From the NCBI GenBank assembly GCA_051650265.1, contig JBOFIR010000035.1, forward strand, positions 1 to 8,291: a DNA stretch of 8,291 bases, in the 5' to 3' direction. Each line of letters starts with the position of its first letter. Position 1 is the first letter of the stretch. The translations under genes and the position numbers were made by a program. The DNA comes from JBOFEH01 sp051650265. GTDB lineage: Bacteria; Bacillota; Clostridia; Lachnospirales; Cellulosilyticaceae. Below are positions 1 to 5,003 of the stretch, in pieces. The notes beneath the pieces were generated by a model. That model was not told where the DNA came from. It saw nothing but the letters and a program-made list of their open reading frames with translations, and ran no database searches.

Positions 1-1
1 T

Positions 2-214
2 GGCTATTGCAATAAAGTAATGGTTGTCTATGTGATTAATTTGGCGTATATGAGTACGTATGAAAGTATGTACACGTATCAAATAGCGCAGAAGGTATGC
101 TTGGAGATAGACCAACATTGTAGCCATGTTGAAATTACAAGTATTGAAGAACCTTATGATGTAGGACGACGTTGTATAGAAGTTGTTGTCAATATGAGAA
201 TGTGCAGTCGTTAA
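2..214 (+). CDS. C-terminal fragment of an unidentified protein (5' end outside window)
   Basis: The reading frame is open from base 2 to a TAA at 212-214, giving about 70 visible residues. The first in-frame ATG (base 20) has no ribosome binding site before it, so I read this as the 3' end of a gene that starts upstream of the window. Two things support a real gene end: a strong Rho-independent terminator starts 19 bases after the stop, and no other reading frame competes. The tail has a probable helix (TYQIAQKVCLEID) followed by a strand-like stretch (HVEITSIEEPY, then RRCIEVVVN), so it looks like a small alpha/beta C-terminal domain. It contains four Cys besides one at the very edge. I do not recognise the family and assign no function. 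A free-standing 64-residue protein from base 20 is possible but less likely. Confidence 0.5.
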   Translation, partial: GYCNKVMVVYVINLAYMSTYESMYTYQIAQKVCLEIDQHCSHVEITSIEEPYDVGRRCIEVVVNMRMCSR

Positions 215-233
215 TTCATATTGACTGAAAAGG

Positions 234-272
234 AGTACGATATACATCATTAAAATGTGTATCGTACTTTTT
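234..272 (+). terminator. Rho-independent terminator of the upstream partial gene
   Basis: A 14-bp stem (234-247 with 255-268) has one G-T wobble and a 7-base loop (cattaaa). The descending arm runs into a T-tract at 268-272. It starts 19 bases after the TAA at 212-214. The stem is AT-rich at its base but long enough to be a convincing intrinsic terminator. Confidence 0.85.
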
Positions 273-352
273 GTAGGAATAGAGCCTAAGTGCGACAATA
301 AGAGAATAGAATGGAATTATAATTAGAATTTTATAAAAAAATAAAATTTTAA

Positions 353-372
353 AATTATCAAATGTGATAATT
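353..372. promoter_or_regulatory. Perfect 8-4-8 palindrome, candidate operator for the isomerase gene
   Basis: AATTATCA (353-360) and its exact reverse complement TGATAATT (365-372) flank the 4-base spacer AATG. The palindrome covers the likely -35 hexamer (355-360) and much of the spacer before the -10 box, where a dimeric repressor would block RNA polymerase. It is not Fur-like: Fur half-sites run TGATAAT then ATTATCA, the opposite order. It also lacks the cre, Rex and FNR consensus bases. Operator function is inferred from symmetry and position; no regulator is encoded in the window. Confidence 0.45.
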
Positions 373-382
373 ATGGTATAAT
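355..382 (+). promoter_or_regulatory. Sigma-A type promoter of the isomerase-like gene
   Basis: A perfect -10 TATAAT lies at 377-382, preceded by TGG at 374-376, giving an extended -10. A -35 candidate TTATCA (4 of 6 consensus) lies at 355-360 with 16-bp spacing. The DNA upstream (about 315-352) is almost pure A/T and could act as an UP element. Transcription would start near 389, leaving a leader of just under 40 bases. Confidence 0.75.
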
Positions 383-426
383 ATAAAAGTTATTTACTAA
401 AGTACGAGAAAGAATGGGGAGCATAC

Positions 427-1320
427 ATGAGCAGAGTTGAACTTGCAATAGCAACAGATTTTCAAGGTGAAGATGTAGAAGTTGAAAAAATTGAAGAGAC
501 TCTTAAAAGAATAGCCAACGCAGGGTTTACACATATTCATTGGTGTCATGAATGGGATGGCGATTATATTTATTCAACATATGAGATGTTACAAATTAGA
601 GAATGGATGATTCAATATGGTCTCAAGGCCAAGGGAATCCATGCAACAAAAGGGTCGAGAAAACCTATTGAGCGGATCAACTACCATTATCGTAAAGACT
701 ATACTTCTGAAATAACGTACAATAGAAAAGCAGGGGTTGAGCTCATTAAGAATAGAGTTGATTTGGCAGCATGCATTGGAGCAACAGAAATTGTACTCCA
801 TCTCTATGTACCCTATGAGACTGTTGCTAATGACCCAGAGCAAAAAGAACACTTTTATCAACAAGTCTATGCCTCTTTAGATGAACTTGAGCCTTATTGT
901 CTGGAAAAAGGTGTGCGCATTTGTATAGAAAACTTATTCGATATCACACAAGAAATGATGGAGGAGTCTTTGGAAAGATTATTTAGCAAGTATGATCAAG
1001 CATTTCTTGGTTTTTGTATTGATACAGGGCATGCCAATATGATATGGCAAGATGAAATGGTGCAGTTTATTGAACGCTATAAAGATAGACTCTATGCGAT
1101 GCATCTCAATGATAATGATCAGAAGGGCGATGGACACCATATTCCAGGGGATGGTACGATCAAATGGCCAGAGGTTATGGCTGTGATTGGAGAATCGGTA
1201 TATCAAGCGCCATTATTAATGGAACTGTCATGCCGCGAAAAAGACGTAGAGAAATTTCTAGAGAGAGCTTACAAACAGGGTGTAATGCTTCATGAAATGT
1301 ATGAAGCAGCAAAGCAATAA
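427..1320 (+). CDS. Sugar phosphate isomerase/epimerase-like TIM-barrel protein (xylose isomerase-like / AP endonuclease 2 superfamily)
   Basis: This 297-residue protein has the features of the xylose isomerase-like TIM barrel superfamily, whose members isomerise or epimerise sugars and related metabolites, or act as endonuclease IV, using divalent metals. Visible motifs in order are GIHAT (70-74, H72), CIENL (166-170, E168), CIDTGHAN (197-204, D199 and H202), MHLNDN (225-230, H226 and D229), HHIPGDGTIKW (237-247) and LMELS (264-268, E266). E168, D199, H226 and E266 fit the four usual metal ligands; H202 and the HIPGDG loop are typical active-site residues. There is no signal peptide, so it should be cytoplasmic. 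The start is supported by GGGGAG (416-421) five bases before the ATG. Length is normal for the superfamily. The substrate cannot be told from sequence, and no sugar transport or catabolic gene is adjacent. A DNA repair role is less likely because the protein resembles the metabolic branch more than endonuclease IV. Confidence 0.85.
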   Translation: MSRVELAIATDFQGEDVEVEKIEETLKRIANAGFTHIHWCHEWDGDYIYSTYEMLQIREWMIQYGLKAKGIHATKGSRKPIERINYHYRKDYTSEITYNRKAGVELIKNRVDLAACIGATEIVLHLYVPYETVANDPEQKEHFYQQVYASLDELEPYCLEKGVRICIENLFDITQEMMEESLERLFSKYDQAFLGFCIDTGHANMIWQDEMVQFIERYKDRLYAMHLNDNDQKGDGHHIPGDGTIKWPEVMAVIGESVYQAPLLMELSCREKDVEKFLERAYKQGVMLHEMYEAAKQ

Positions 1321-1352
1321 AAGAAGAAGTCTATAGGATGAAGTGTAGAACA

Positions 1353-1390
1353 TACTTATTGAAAACATACTGTGAGTGTGAGGATAAGTA
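1353..1390 (+). terminator. Weak interrupted hairpin after the isomerase-like gene
   Basis: TACTTAT (1353-1359) pairs with ATAAGTA (1384-1390). Inside it, CATACT (1366-1371) can pair with AGTGTG (1375-1380) using one G-T pair around a 3-base loop. Only a short run of four T (1393-1396) follows, after two G. It could slow polymerase between the isomerase-like and MgtC-family genes, but is much weaker than the other terminators here and may be chance. Confidence 0.25.
1359..1388 (+). promoter_or_regulatory. Possible weak promoter for the MgtC-family gene
   Basis: TTGAAA (1359-1364, 5 of 6 consensus) and GATAAG (1383-1388, 4 of 6) are spaced by 18 bp. It overlaps the weak hairpin described for this gap. 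A second TTGAAA at 1401-1406 with AAAAAT at 1425-1430 is an alternative. Neither is strong, so read-through from the isomerase-like gene remains possible. The 129-base gap is shorter than an M-box magnesium riboswitch, and I see none. Confidence 0.3.
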
Positions 1391-1452
1391 GGTTTTGCTA
1401 TTGAAAGAGAAGGGCTAAAAGAGCAAAAATGATTAATAGATAGAGGTGTATG

Positions 1453-2148
1453 ATGGTAGAGGTATTACAATATCTTGAGGAGTTTAATGAGATTTCTGTA
1501 TTAGTACGATTGAGTTTGGCAGTTTTTTTAGGTGGAATTATTGGTGCGGAGCGTGCAACCAAAAAGCAAACGGCGGGTATTCGAACTTTCGCAGTGGTTT
1601 GTTTAGGTGCTGCACTTGCCACAATTACCAATGAATACCTTTGCATACGTAGTGGTATGATCATTGATACATCACGTATGGCGGGTCAGGTTATTAGTGG
1701 TGTGGGATTTTTGGGTGTGGGAACCATTATTGTCACAGGCAAAAATCAAGTGAAAGGCTTGACGACGGCGGCAAGTCTTTGGACCGTAGCAACACTAGGG
1801 ATTGCAATAGGTTCTGGATTTATCTATGGGGCATTAGTAGGTTTTGTTTTAATACTTATTTCGGTCAAGTTATTACATCAGGTCAGTCGCTCTCAAGAAA
1901 ATCACAATCGTATACTAGAGGTTTATATGGAGGTAAGTCCGGAGGGGGGGATAGATCATGTGATGAGCTATATCCATGAAAAGCAGTTCATCATTCGTTC
2001 AATGCAAAGAAGTGGGCAAAATACATTTAGAAGTGAAGATATTGCAGTAACTATGGAGTTAGACCTTAAAATTAAGAAAGATCACGAAAGTGTTTTAAAG
2101 GAGCTCCAACAGGTAAAGGGATTAGACTATATTGAAGAAATACACTAG
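1453..2148 (+). CDS. MgtC/SapB-family inner membrane protein
   Basis: The protein has the MgtC/SapB family hallmarks: GGIIGAER (28-35), AGIRT (42-46), GVGFLGVGTI (84-93) and GLTTAASLW (103-111), numbering from the ATG at 1450. About five hydrophobic segments (roughly 15-33, 42-60, 78-96, 105-122 and 123-143) form the membrane part. Residues about 145-232 form a soluble domain of the ACT-like kind seen in longer members. Known members are linked to growth in low magnesium, intramacrophage survival and control of ATP synthase in pathogens; in ordinary Firmicutes the role is unclear. Two in-frame ATGs occur, at 1450 and 1453. The GAGGTG element (1443-1448) lies 1 base from the first and 4 from the second, so I prefer 1453 (231 residues). 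It follows the isomerase-like gene by about 130 bp and precedes the helicase gene by about 120 bp; neither suggests a shared function. Confidence 0.88.
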   Translation: MVEVLQYLEEFNEISVLVRLSLAVFLGGIIGAERATKKQTAGIRTFAVVCLGAALATITNEYLCIRSGMIIDTSRMAGQVISGVGFLGVGTIIVTGKNQVKGLTTAASLWTVATLGIAIGSGFIYGALVGFVLILISVKLLHQVSRSQENHNRILEVYMEVSPEGGIDHVMSYIHEKQFIIRSMQRSGQNTFRSEDIAVTMELDLKIKKDHESVLKELQQVKGLDYIEEIH

Positions 2149-2201
2149 ATGAAAAATGTCAAGCAATCAAGATGATGCATTGGAGGGACATGGAAAAGGA
2201 C

Positions 2202-2231
2202 TTTACGTTAACTATTGATAAAGCATATAAT
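2202..2231 (+). promoter_or_regulatory. Promoter of the DEAD-box helicase gene
   Basis: A perfect -10 TATAAT (2226-2231) lies 18 bp downstream of TTTACG (2202-2207, 4 of 6 to the -35 consensus). Transcription would start near 2238, leaving a leader of about 35 bases that contains AGGAG (2261-2265), six bases before the ATG. The leader is much shorter than the long structured leaders of many cold-shock mRNAs. Confidence 0.6.
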
Positions 2232-2271
2232 GTAAAGAGATGTAAGGCAAACGTGATTAAAGGAGACATTA

Positions 2272-3405
2272 ATGACATTTCAAGATTTCGAACTAGATGA
2301 AGTAATAGTAGCAGGCATTCAGGCACAGGGTTACGAAGTGCCAACACCTATACAAGAACAGGCAATTCCAGTGTTATTAGAAGGAAAAGATCTGGTAGGA
2401 TGTGCACAGACGGGAACGGGGAAAACAGCAGCATTTGCAATCCCAATCTTGCAGAATCTCCTAAAAGGAGATCGGGCATGCGACAAGGACGGGAAAAGAT
2501 CAGTCCGTGCATTGGTACTAGCACCTACAAGAGAGTTGGCGATTCAGATTGGTGAGCAGTTTGAGCGTTACAGTGTGCAAATGGGTGTTGAAGTAGGCGT
2601 AATTTTTGGAGGGATCACCCCAAAACGTCATATCAAGGTACTTAAAAGAGAGCCTGAGATCTTGATTGCAACGCCAGGACGCTTGTTTGATTTGATTGGG
2701 CAAGGGTTTGTGAACCTAGAAAAGGTGGATATGTTTGTACTTGATGAGGCAGACCAAATGCTAGATGTTGCCATGATCAAGCAAGTGAAAAGTATCATTG
2801 CTCAATTGCCAAAGAAAAGACAGAACATCTTATTCTCTGCCACCATGCCAAAGGATGTGATGAAGCTGATTTACAGCTTCATCAAAAACCCTGTAAAAAT
2901 ACAGGTTGAGAAGTCTGATGATCAGGAGATTGAGATCAAGCAACAGGTCTATTTTGTAGAAGAACCTGATAAGACAGCACGCCTCCTTCAGCTTCTCAAG
3001 ACAGAGTCTTTTGAGTCCATACTGATCTTTACAAGGACAAAGAAGAAAGCCGATAAGGTGAGTAAGGCCATCAATGTGGCAAATATTCGTAACAAGGCGA
3101 TTCATGGTGACAAAAGTCAATCAGAACGTCAGAAGGTACTAGAACTCTTCAAACAAAAGGAAATCAAAATCTTGGTGGCAACAGATGTGGCTGCACGAGG
3201 GATTGATATTGATAAATTATCGCATGTGATTAATATGGACATTCCAAATGTTCCAGAGACGTATATTCATCGTATCGGGAGAACAGGAAGAGCCGGGCAA
3301 AGTGGTACGGCTATTTCTTTCTGTAGTCAAGATGAAAGGGAATGGTTAGAGGCCATTGAAGCGTTACAAGGTAAATCACTAAAGATGATGGATGAAAGCT
3401 TGTAA
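2272..3405 (+). CDS. DEAD-box ATP-dependent RNA helicase (RhlE/CshA-like core)
   Basis: This 377-residue protein carries every DEAD-box motif in order: F3 and PTPIQ (24-28, Q motif), AQTGTGKT (45-52, Walker A), PTRELA (85-90), GG (113-114), TPGR (134-137), DEAD (158-161, Walker B), SAT (189-191), FTRT (253-256), ATDVAARGIDI (303-313) and HRIGRTGRAG (333-342). It should unwind short RNA duplexes using ATP in the cytoplasm, as in ribosome assembly, mRNA decay or cold adaptation. Only about 35 residues follow the last motif, so it is essentially the two-RecA-domain core. It lacks the long basic tail of many RhlE/CshA/DeaD proteins and the RNA-binding domain of DbpA. AGGAG (2261-2265) supports the ATG at 2272. 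It has its own promoter and terminator, so it is probably a single-gene unit. The exact orthologue name is uncertain. Confidence 0.95.
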   Translation: MTFQDFELDEVIVAGIQAQGYEVPTPIQEQAIPVLLEGKDLVGCAQTGTGKTAAFAIPILQNLLKGDRACDKDGKRSVRALVLAPTRELAIQIGEQFERYSVQMGVEVGVIFGGITPKRHIKVLKREPEILIATPGRLFDLIGQGFVNLEKVDMFVLDEADQMLDVAMIKQVKSIIAQLPKKRQNILFSATMPKDVMKLIYSFIKNPVKIQVEKSDDQEIEIKQQVYFVEEPDKTARLLQLLKTESFESILIFTRTKKKADKVSKAINVANIRNKAIHGDKSQSERQKVLELFKQKEIKILVATDVAARGIDIDKLSHVINMDIPNVPETYIHRIGRTGRAGQSGTAISFCSQDEREWLEAIEALQGKSLKMMDESL

Positions 3406-3434
3406 CAGGGATAGGTGGCGATACTTATCAGTGA

Positions 3435-3472
3435 AAAAGATGCACTTGGATGATCCGAGGTGCATCTTTTTT
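3435..3472. terminator. Bidirectional Rho-independent terminator between convergent genes
   Basis: Eleven base pairs (3435-3445 with 3460-3470; AAAAGATGCAC with its complement) are extended past a single bulged G by five more pairs with one G-T wobble, around a TGA loop. Six T (3467-3472) follow on the plus strand. Five A (3434-3438) on the other side give a T-tract on the minus strand. It starts about 30 bases after the helicase stop and about 20 bases beyond the stop of the convergent Fe-S gene, so it can serve both. Confidence 0.88.
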
Positions 3473-3490
3473 GCATATGGAAGAAGCTGC

Positions 3491-4744
3491 TTAGGAATTG
3501 CGAAGAAGCCTGTCTAGATAAACGGACTTAAGCTGTTTGCTGGCAAGTGCCTTGTAGACAGGAGGCATCTTCAAGATGGTGGAAAGGATGGCAGCCATCA
3601 TACGGTGACTCTTGAGTGCTTGCTTGTCAAAGATGAGATTGGCGAGCTGCCCTTTCTCAATAGCCATAAGTACCACACGATGGACGGAGTTGGCTGGTGT
3701 AATGATCTGTTCTTCACGTCTGGTGAGATGCATGCATTTCTTGGGGCAATTACGGACACAGACACCACAGCCTAGGCAAAGGTCATGATTGATGGTGACT
3801 TTGTGGGTAGCCTCAGCTTGTGAGATTGCAAATACAGGACATGCTTTTGCGCACTTACCACAGTTGACGCAGGTCTGCTCATCAATAACTGGGAGGAAGG
3901 CGGTGGTCTGAACCGGGTGCATCATCCCAAATTCTCTTGCAGCGACAAGTGCTTCACAGCAGCAACCACAACAGTTGCAGATAAAGGTAACCCCACTACG
4001 GACGTTCTCACCACACTGCACCAAGTTGCTTTCATAAGCTTGATGGAGAAGTTCCATCCCCTCTACAGCATCCACACGTCTGGCGTGGCCGTGTTTGATG
4101 AGGGAGGAGGCAGTACTACCAAAAGTCATACAGATGTCCATTGGGGCATTACAGGACTTGCCCACATGATGCATCTTGTGCCGACAGTAGCAGGTGCTGA
4201 TCCCCATATCCGAGCTGGTCTTGATGATATGGCTGGTACGCTCAAAGTCGAGAATTTGCACTTCATTGTCATTGGTGAGGACTTCTTCTTGGACAAATAC
4301 ACGGCCGAGCTTTGTTTCCGTGCTATAAAAGAGGTCCTTGATGAAGTCTTCTTCTTCATTCATATACTGATAATAGAGTTCACCGAGTAAAGGTGCATTC
4401 ACATTACCTTTGGTACGCATCATAGAAAATTCAAAGAAACCAGCCATTGGCGGTGGAAGAATGTAGGTATGCTGATTGTCATGCTCCATGTCAAGTAAGA
4501 TGGCACGACTTGCAAGTTCGTTTAGGACTTTGAAGGCCTCGGATTCTGACATGTGCCAGATTCGTGCAGCAGTTTTGATGGAGAAAGGGCGGATTGGAAG
4601 CTGGGCGACAAGGATGGCCTCCCTTTCTGAAAAGAGTGTTTCTAAAATTTTGTAGAGTGTATCTGAGGGGGGAGCCCCTTGTGGAAATTGATTCAGTCGC
4701 TCTTCAAGGGTCTTATAGGCTTCTTTACCAACGATATGACTCAT
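3491..4744 (-). CDS. Cysteine-rich 4Fe-4S di-cluster protein with N-terminal winged-helix-like region
   Basis: This 417-residue protein has three parts. Residues about 1-95 are helical and resemble a winged-helix fold (FSIKTAARIWHMSESEAFKVL as recognition-helix-like region, then a short wing). Residues about 100-285 form a Cys-rich middle with CYCRHK (185-190), C198, C205, C244 and a CNCCGCCC cluster (256-263). Residues about 288-340 form a two-cluster ferredoxin domain: C292/C295/C298/C302-P and C323/C326/C329/C333-P, each a classical [4Fe-4S] set. A basic helical tail follows. It probably moves electrons or senses redox state; its partner is unknown. There is no signal peptide or membrane helix. 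The frame is open upstream to 4879, but ATG 4744 is chosen because AGGGAGG lies five bases before it and the upstream extension is AT-rich and protein-unlike. It stands alone, convergent with the helicase gene and divergent from the methyltransferase gene. Similar proteins are usually annotated only as 4Fe-4S binding proteins; I know of no established function. Confidence 0.85.
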   Translation of the reverse strand: MSHIVGKEAYKTLEERLNQFPQGAPPSDTLYKILETLFSEREAILVAQLPIRPFSIKTAARIWHMSESEAFKVLNELASRAILLDMEHDNQHTYILPPPMAGFFEFSMMRTKGNVNAPLLGELYYQYMNEEEDFIKDLFYSTETKLGRVFVQEEVLTNDNEVQILDFERTSHIIKTSSDMGISTCYCRHKMHHVGKSCNAPMDICMTFGSTASSLIKHGHARRVDAVEGMELLHQAYESNLVQCGENVRSGVTFICNCCGCCCEALVAAREFGMMHPVQTTAFLPVIDEQTCVNCGKCAKACPVFAISQAEATHKVTINHDLCLGCGVCVRNCPKKCMHLTRREEQIITPANSVHRVVLMAIEKGQLANLIFDKQALKSHRMMAAILSTILKMPPVYKALASKQLKSVYLDRLLRNS

Positions 4745-4749
4745 AATAA

Positions 4750-4756
4750 CCTCCCT
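4750..4756 (-). promoter_or_regulatory. Strong ribosome binding site fixing the Fe-S protein start
   Basis: On the minus strand AGGGAGG is followed by five bases and the ATG at 4744. It is near-perfectly complementary to the 16S rRNA 3' end and decides against the longer frame starting at 4879. Upstream, minus-strand TTGACA (4819-4824) and TATACT (4787-4792) are present but 26 bp apart, too far to be one normal promoter, so the promoter stays undefined. Confidence 0.75.
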
Positions 4757-4856
4757 AAGGAAATGGAATATATTGTAATTGGTTTTAGTATAGCGGATTT
4801 TTGCAAGGGAAGAAAGCCTGTCAAAGAAAAAAAGTAAAGTTTGAAAAATACGTGAT

Positions 4857-4885
4857 TTGACGTAATGGAGAAATAGCAATACAAT
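4857..4885 (+). promoter_or_regulatory. Near-consensus sigma-A promoter upstream of the methyltransferase gene
   Basis: TTGACG (4857-4862, 5 of 6) and TACAAT (4880-4885, 5 of 6) are separated by the optimal 17 bp. Transcription would start near 4892. Only about 20 bases later comes the left arm of a strong terminator, so most transcripts may end near 4945 unless something prevents hairpin formation. Confidence 0.7.
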
Positions 4886-4913
4886 AGATATAGTTTTAAA
4901 AGCGACTCATACT

Positions 4914-4945
4914 AAACTTTAGAGCGGCAATGCTCTAAAGTTTTT
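4914..4945 (+). terminator. Rho-independent terminator in the leader of the methyltransferase gene
   Basis: A perfect 12-bp stem, AAACTTTAGAGC (4914-4925) with its complement (4932-4943), encloses the loop GGCAAT. The T-tract spans 4941-4945 and a further four T end at 4952. No plus-strand gene lies before it: upstream is the 5' region of the minus-strand Fe-S gene. It can therefore only act on RNA started at the promoter just upstream (4857-4885) or on antisense transcripts. A role as attenuator or as the end of a short RNA is inferred. Confidence 0.8.
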
Positions 4946-4977
4946 GTCTTTTGGGCACAGGGCGACTTCACACAAAC

Positions 4978-4983
4978 TATAAT
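4978..4983 (+). promoter_or_regulatory. Possible second -10 box close to the methyltransferase start
   Basis: A perfect TATAAT lies here, but no good -35 is found at 16-19 bp (TTGGGC at 4951-4956 is 21 bp away). If used, transcription would start near 4990, just before the ribosome binding site AGGAG (4993-4997), giving a very short leader that bypasses the terminator. Weak evidence. Confidence 0.3.
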
Positions 4984-5003
4984 CAGCATGCTAGGAGAAA
5001 AAT

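Noticed and set aside
353..372. Fur box reading of the palindrome
   Set aside because: Fur boxes pair TGATAAT with a downstream ATTATCA; here the half-sites are in reversed order with a 4-base spacer.
1321..1449. M-box magnesium riboswitch before the MgtC-family gene
   Set aside because: The gap is only 129 bases, shorter than the aptamer, and shows no conserved multi-helix structure.
3917..4390. A 157-codon plus-strand frame opposite the Fe-S gene
   Set aside because: It lies wholly antisense to a gene with clear ferredoxin motifs, has no ribosome binding site, and its translation has no recognisable domain. It is a shadow of the Cys-rich coding strand.
4745..4879. Longer N-terminus for the Fe-S protein (start at 4879)
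   Set aside because: The extra 45 residues come from AT-rich intergenic DNA that also holds the divergent promoter, while a near-perfect ribosome binding site precedes the ATG at 4744.
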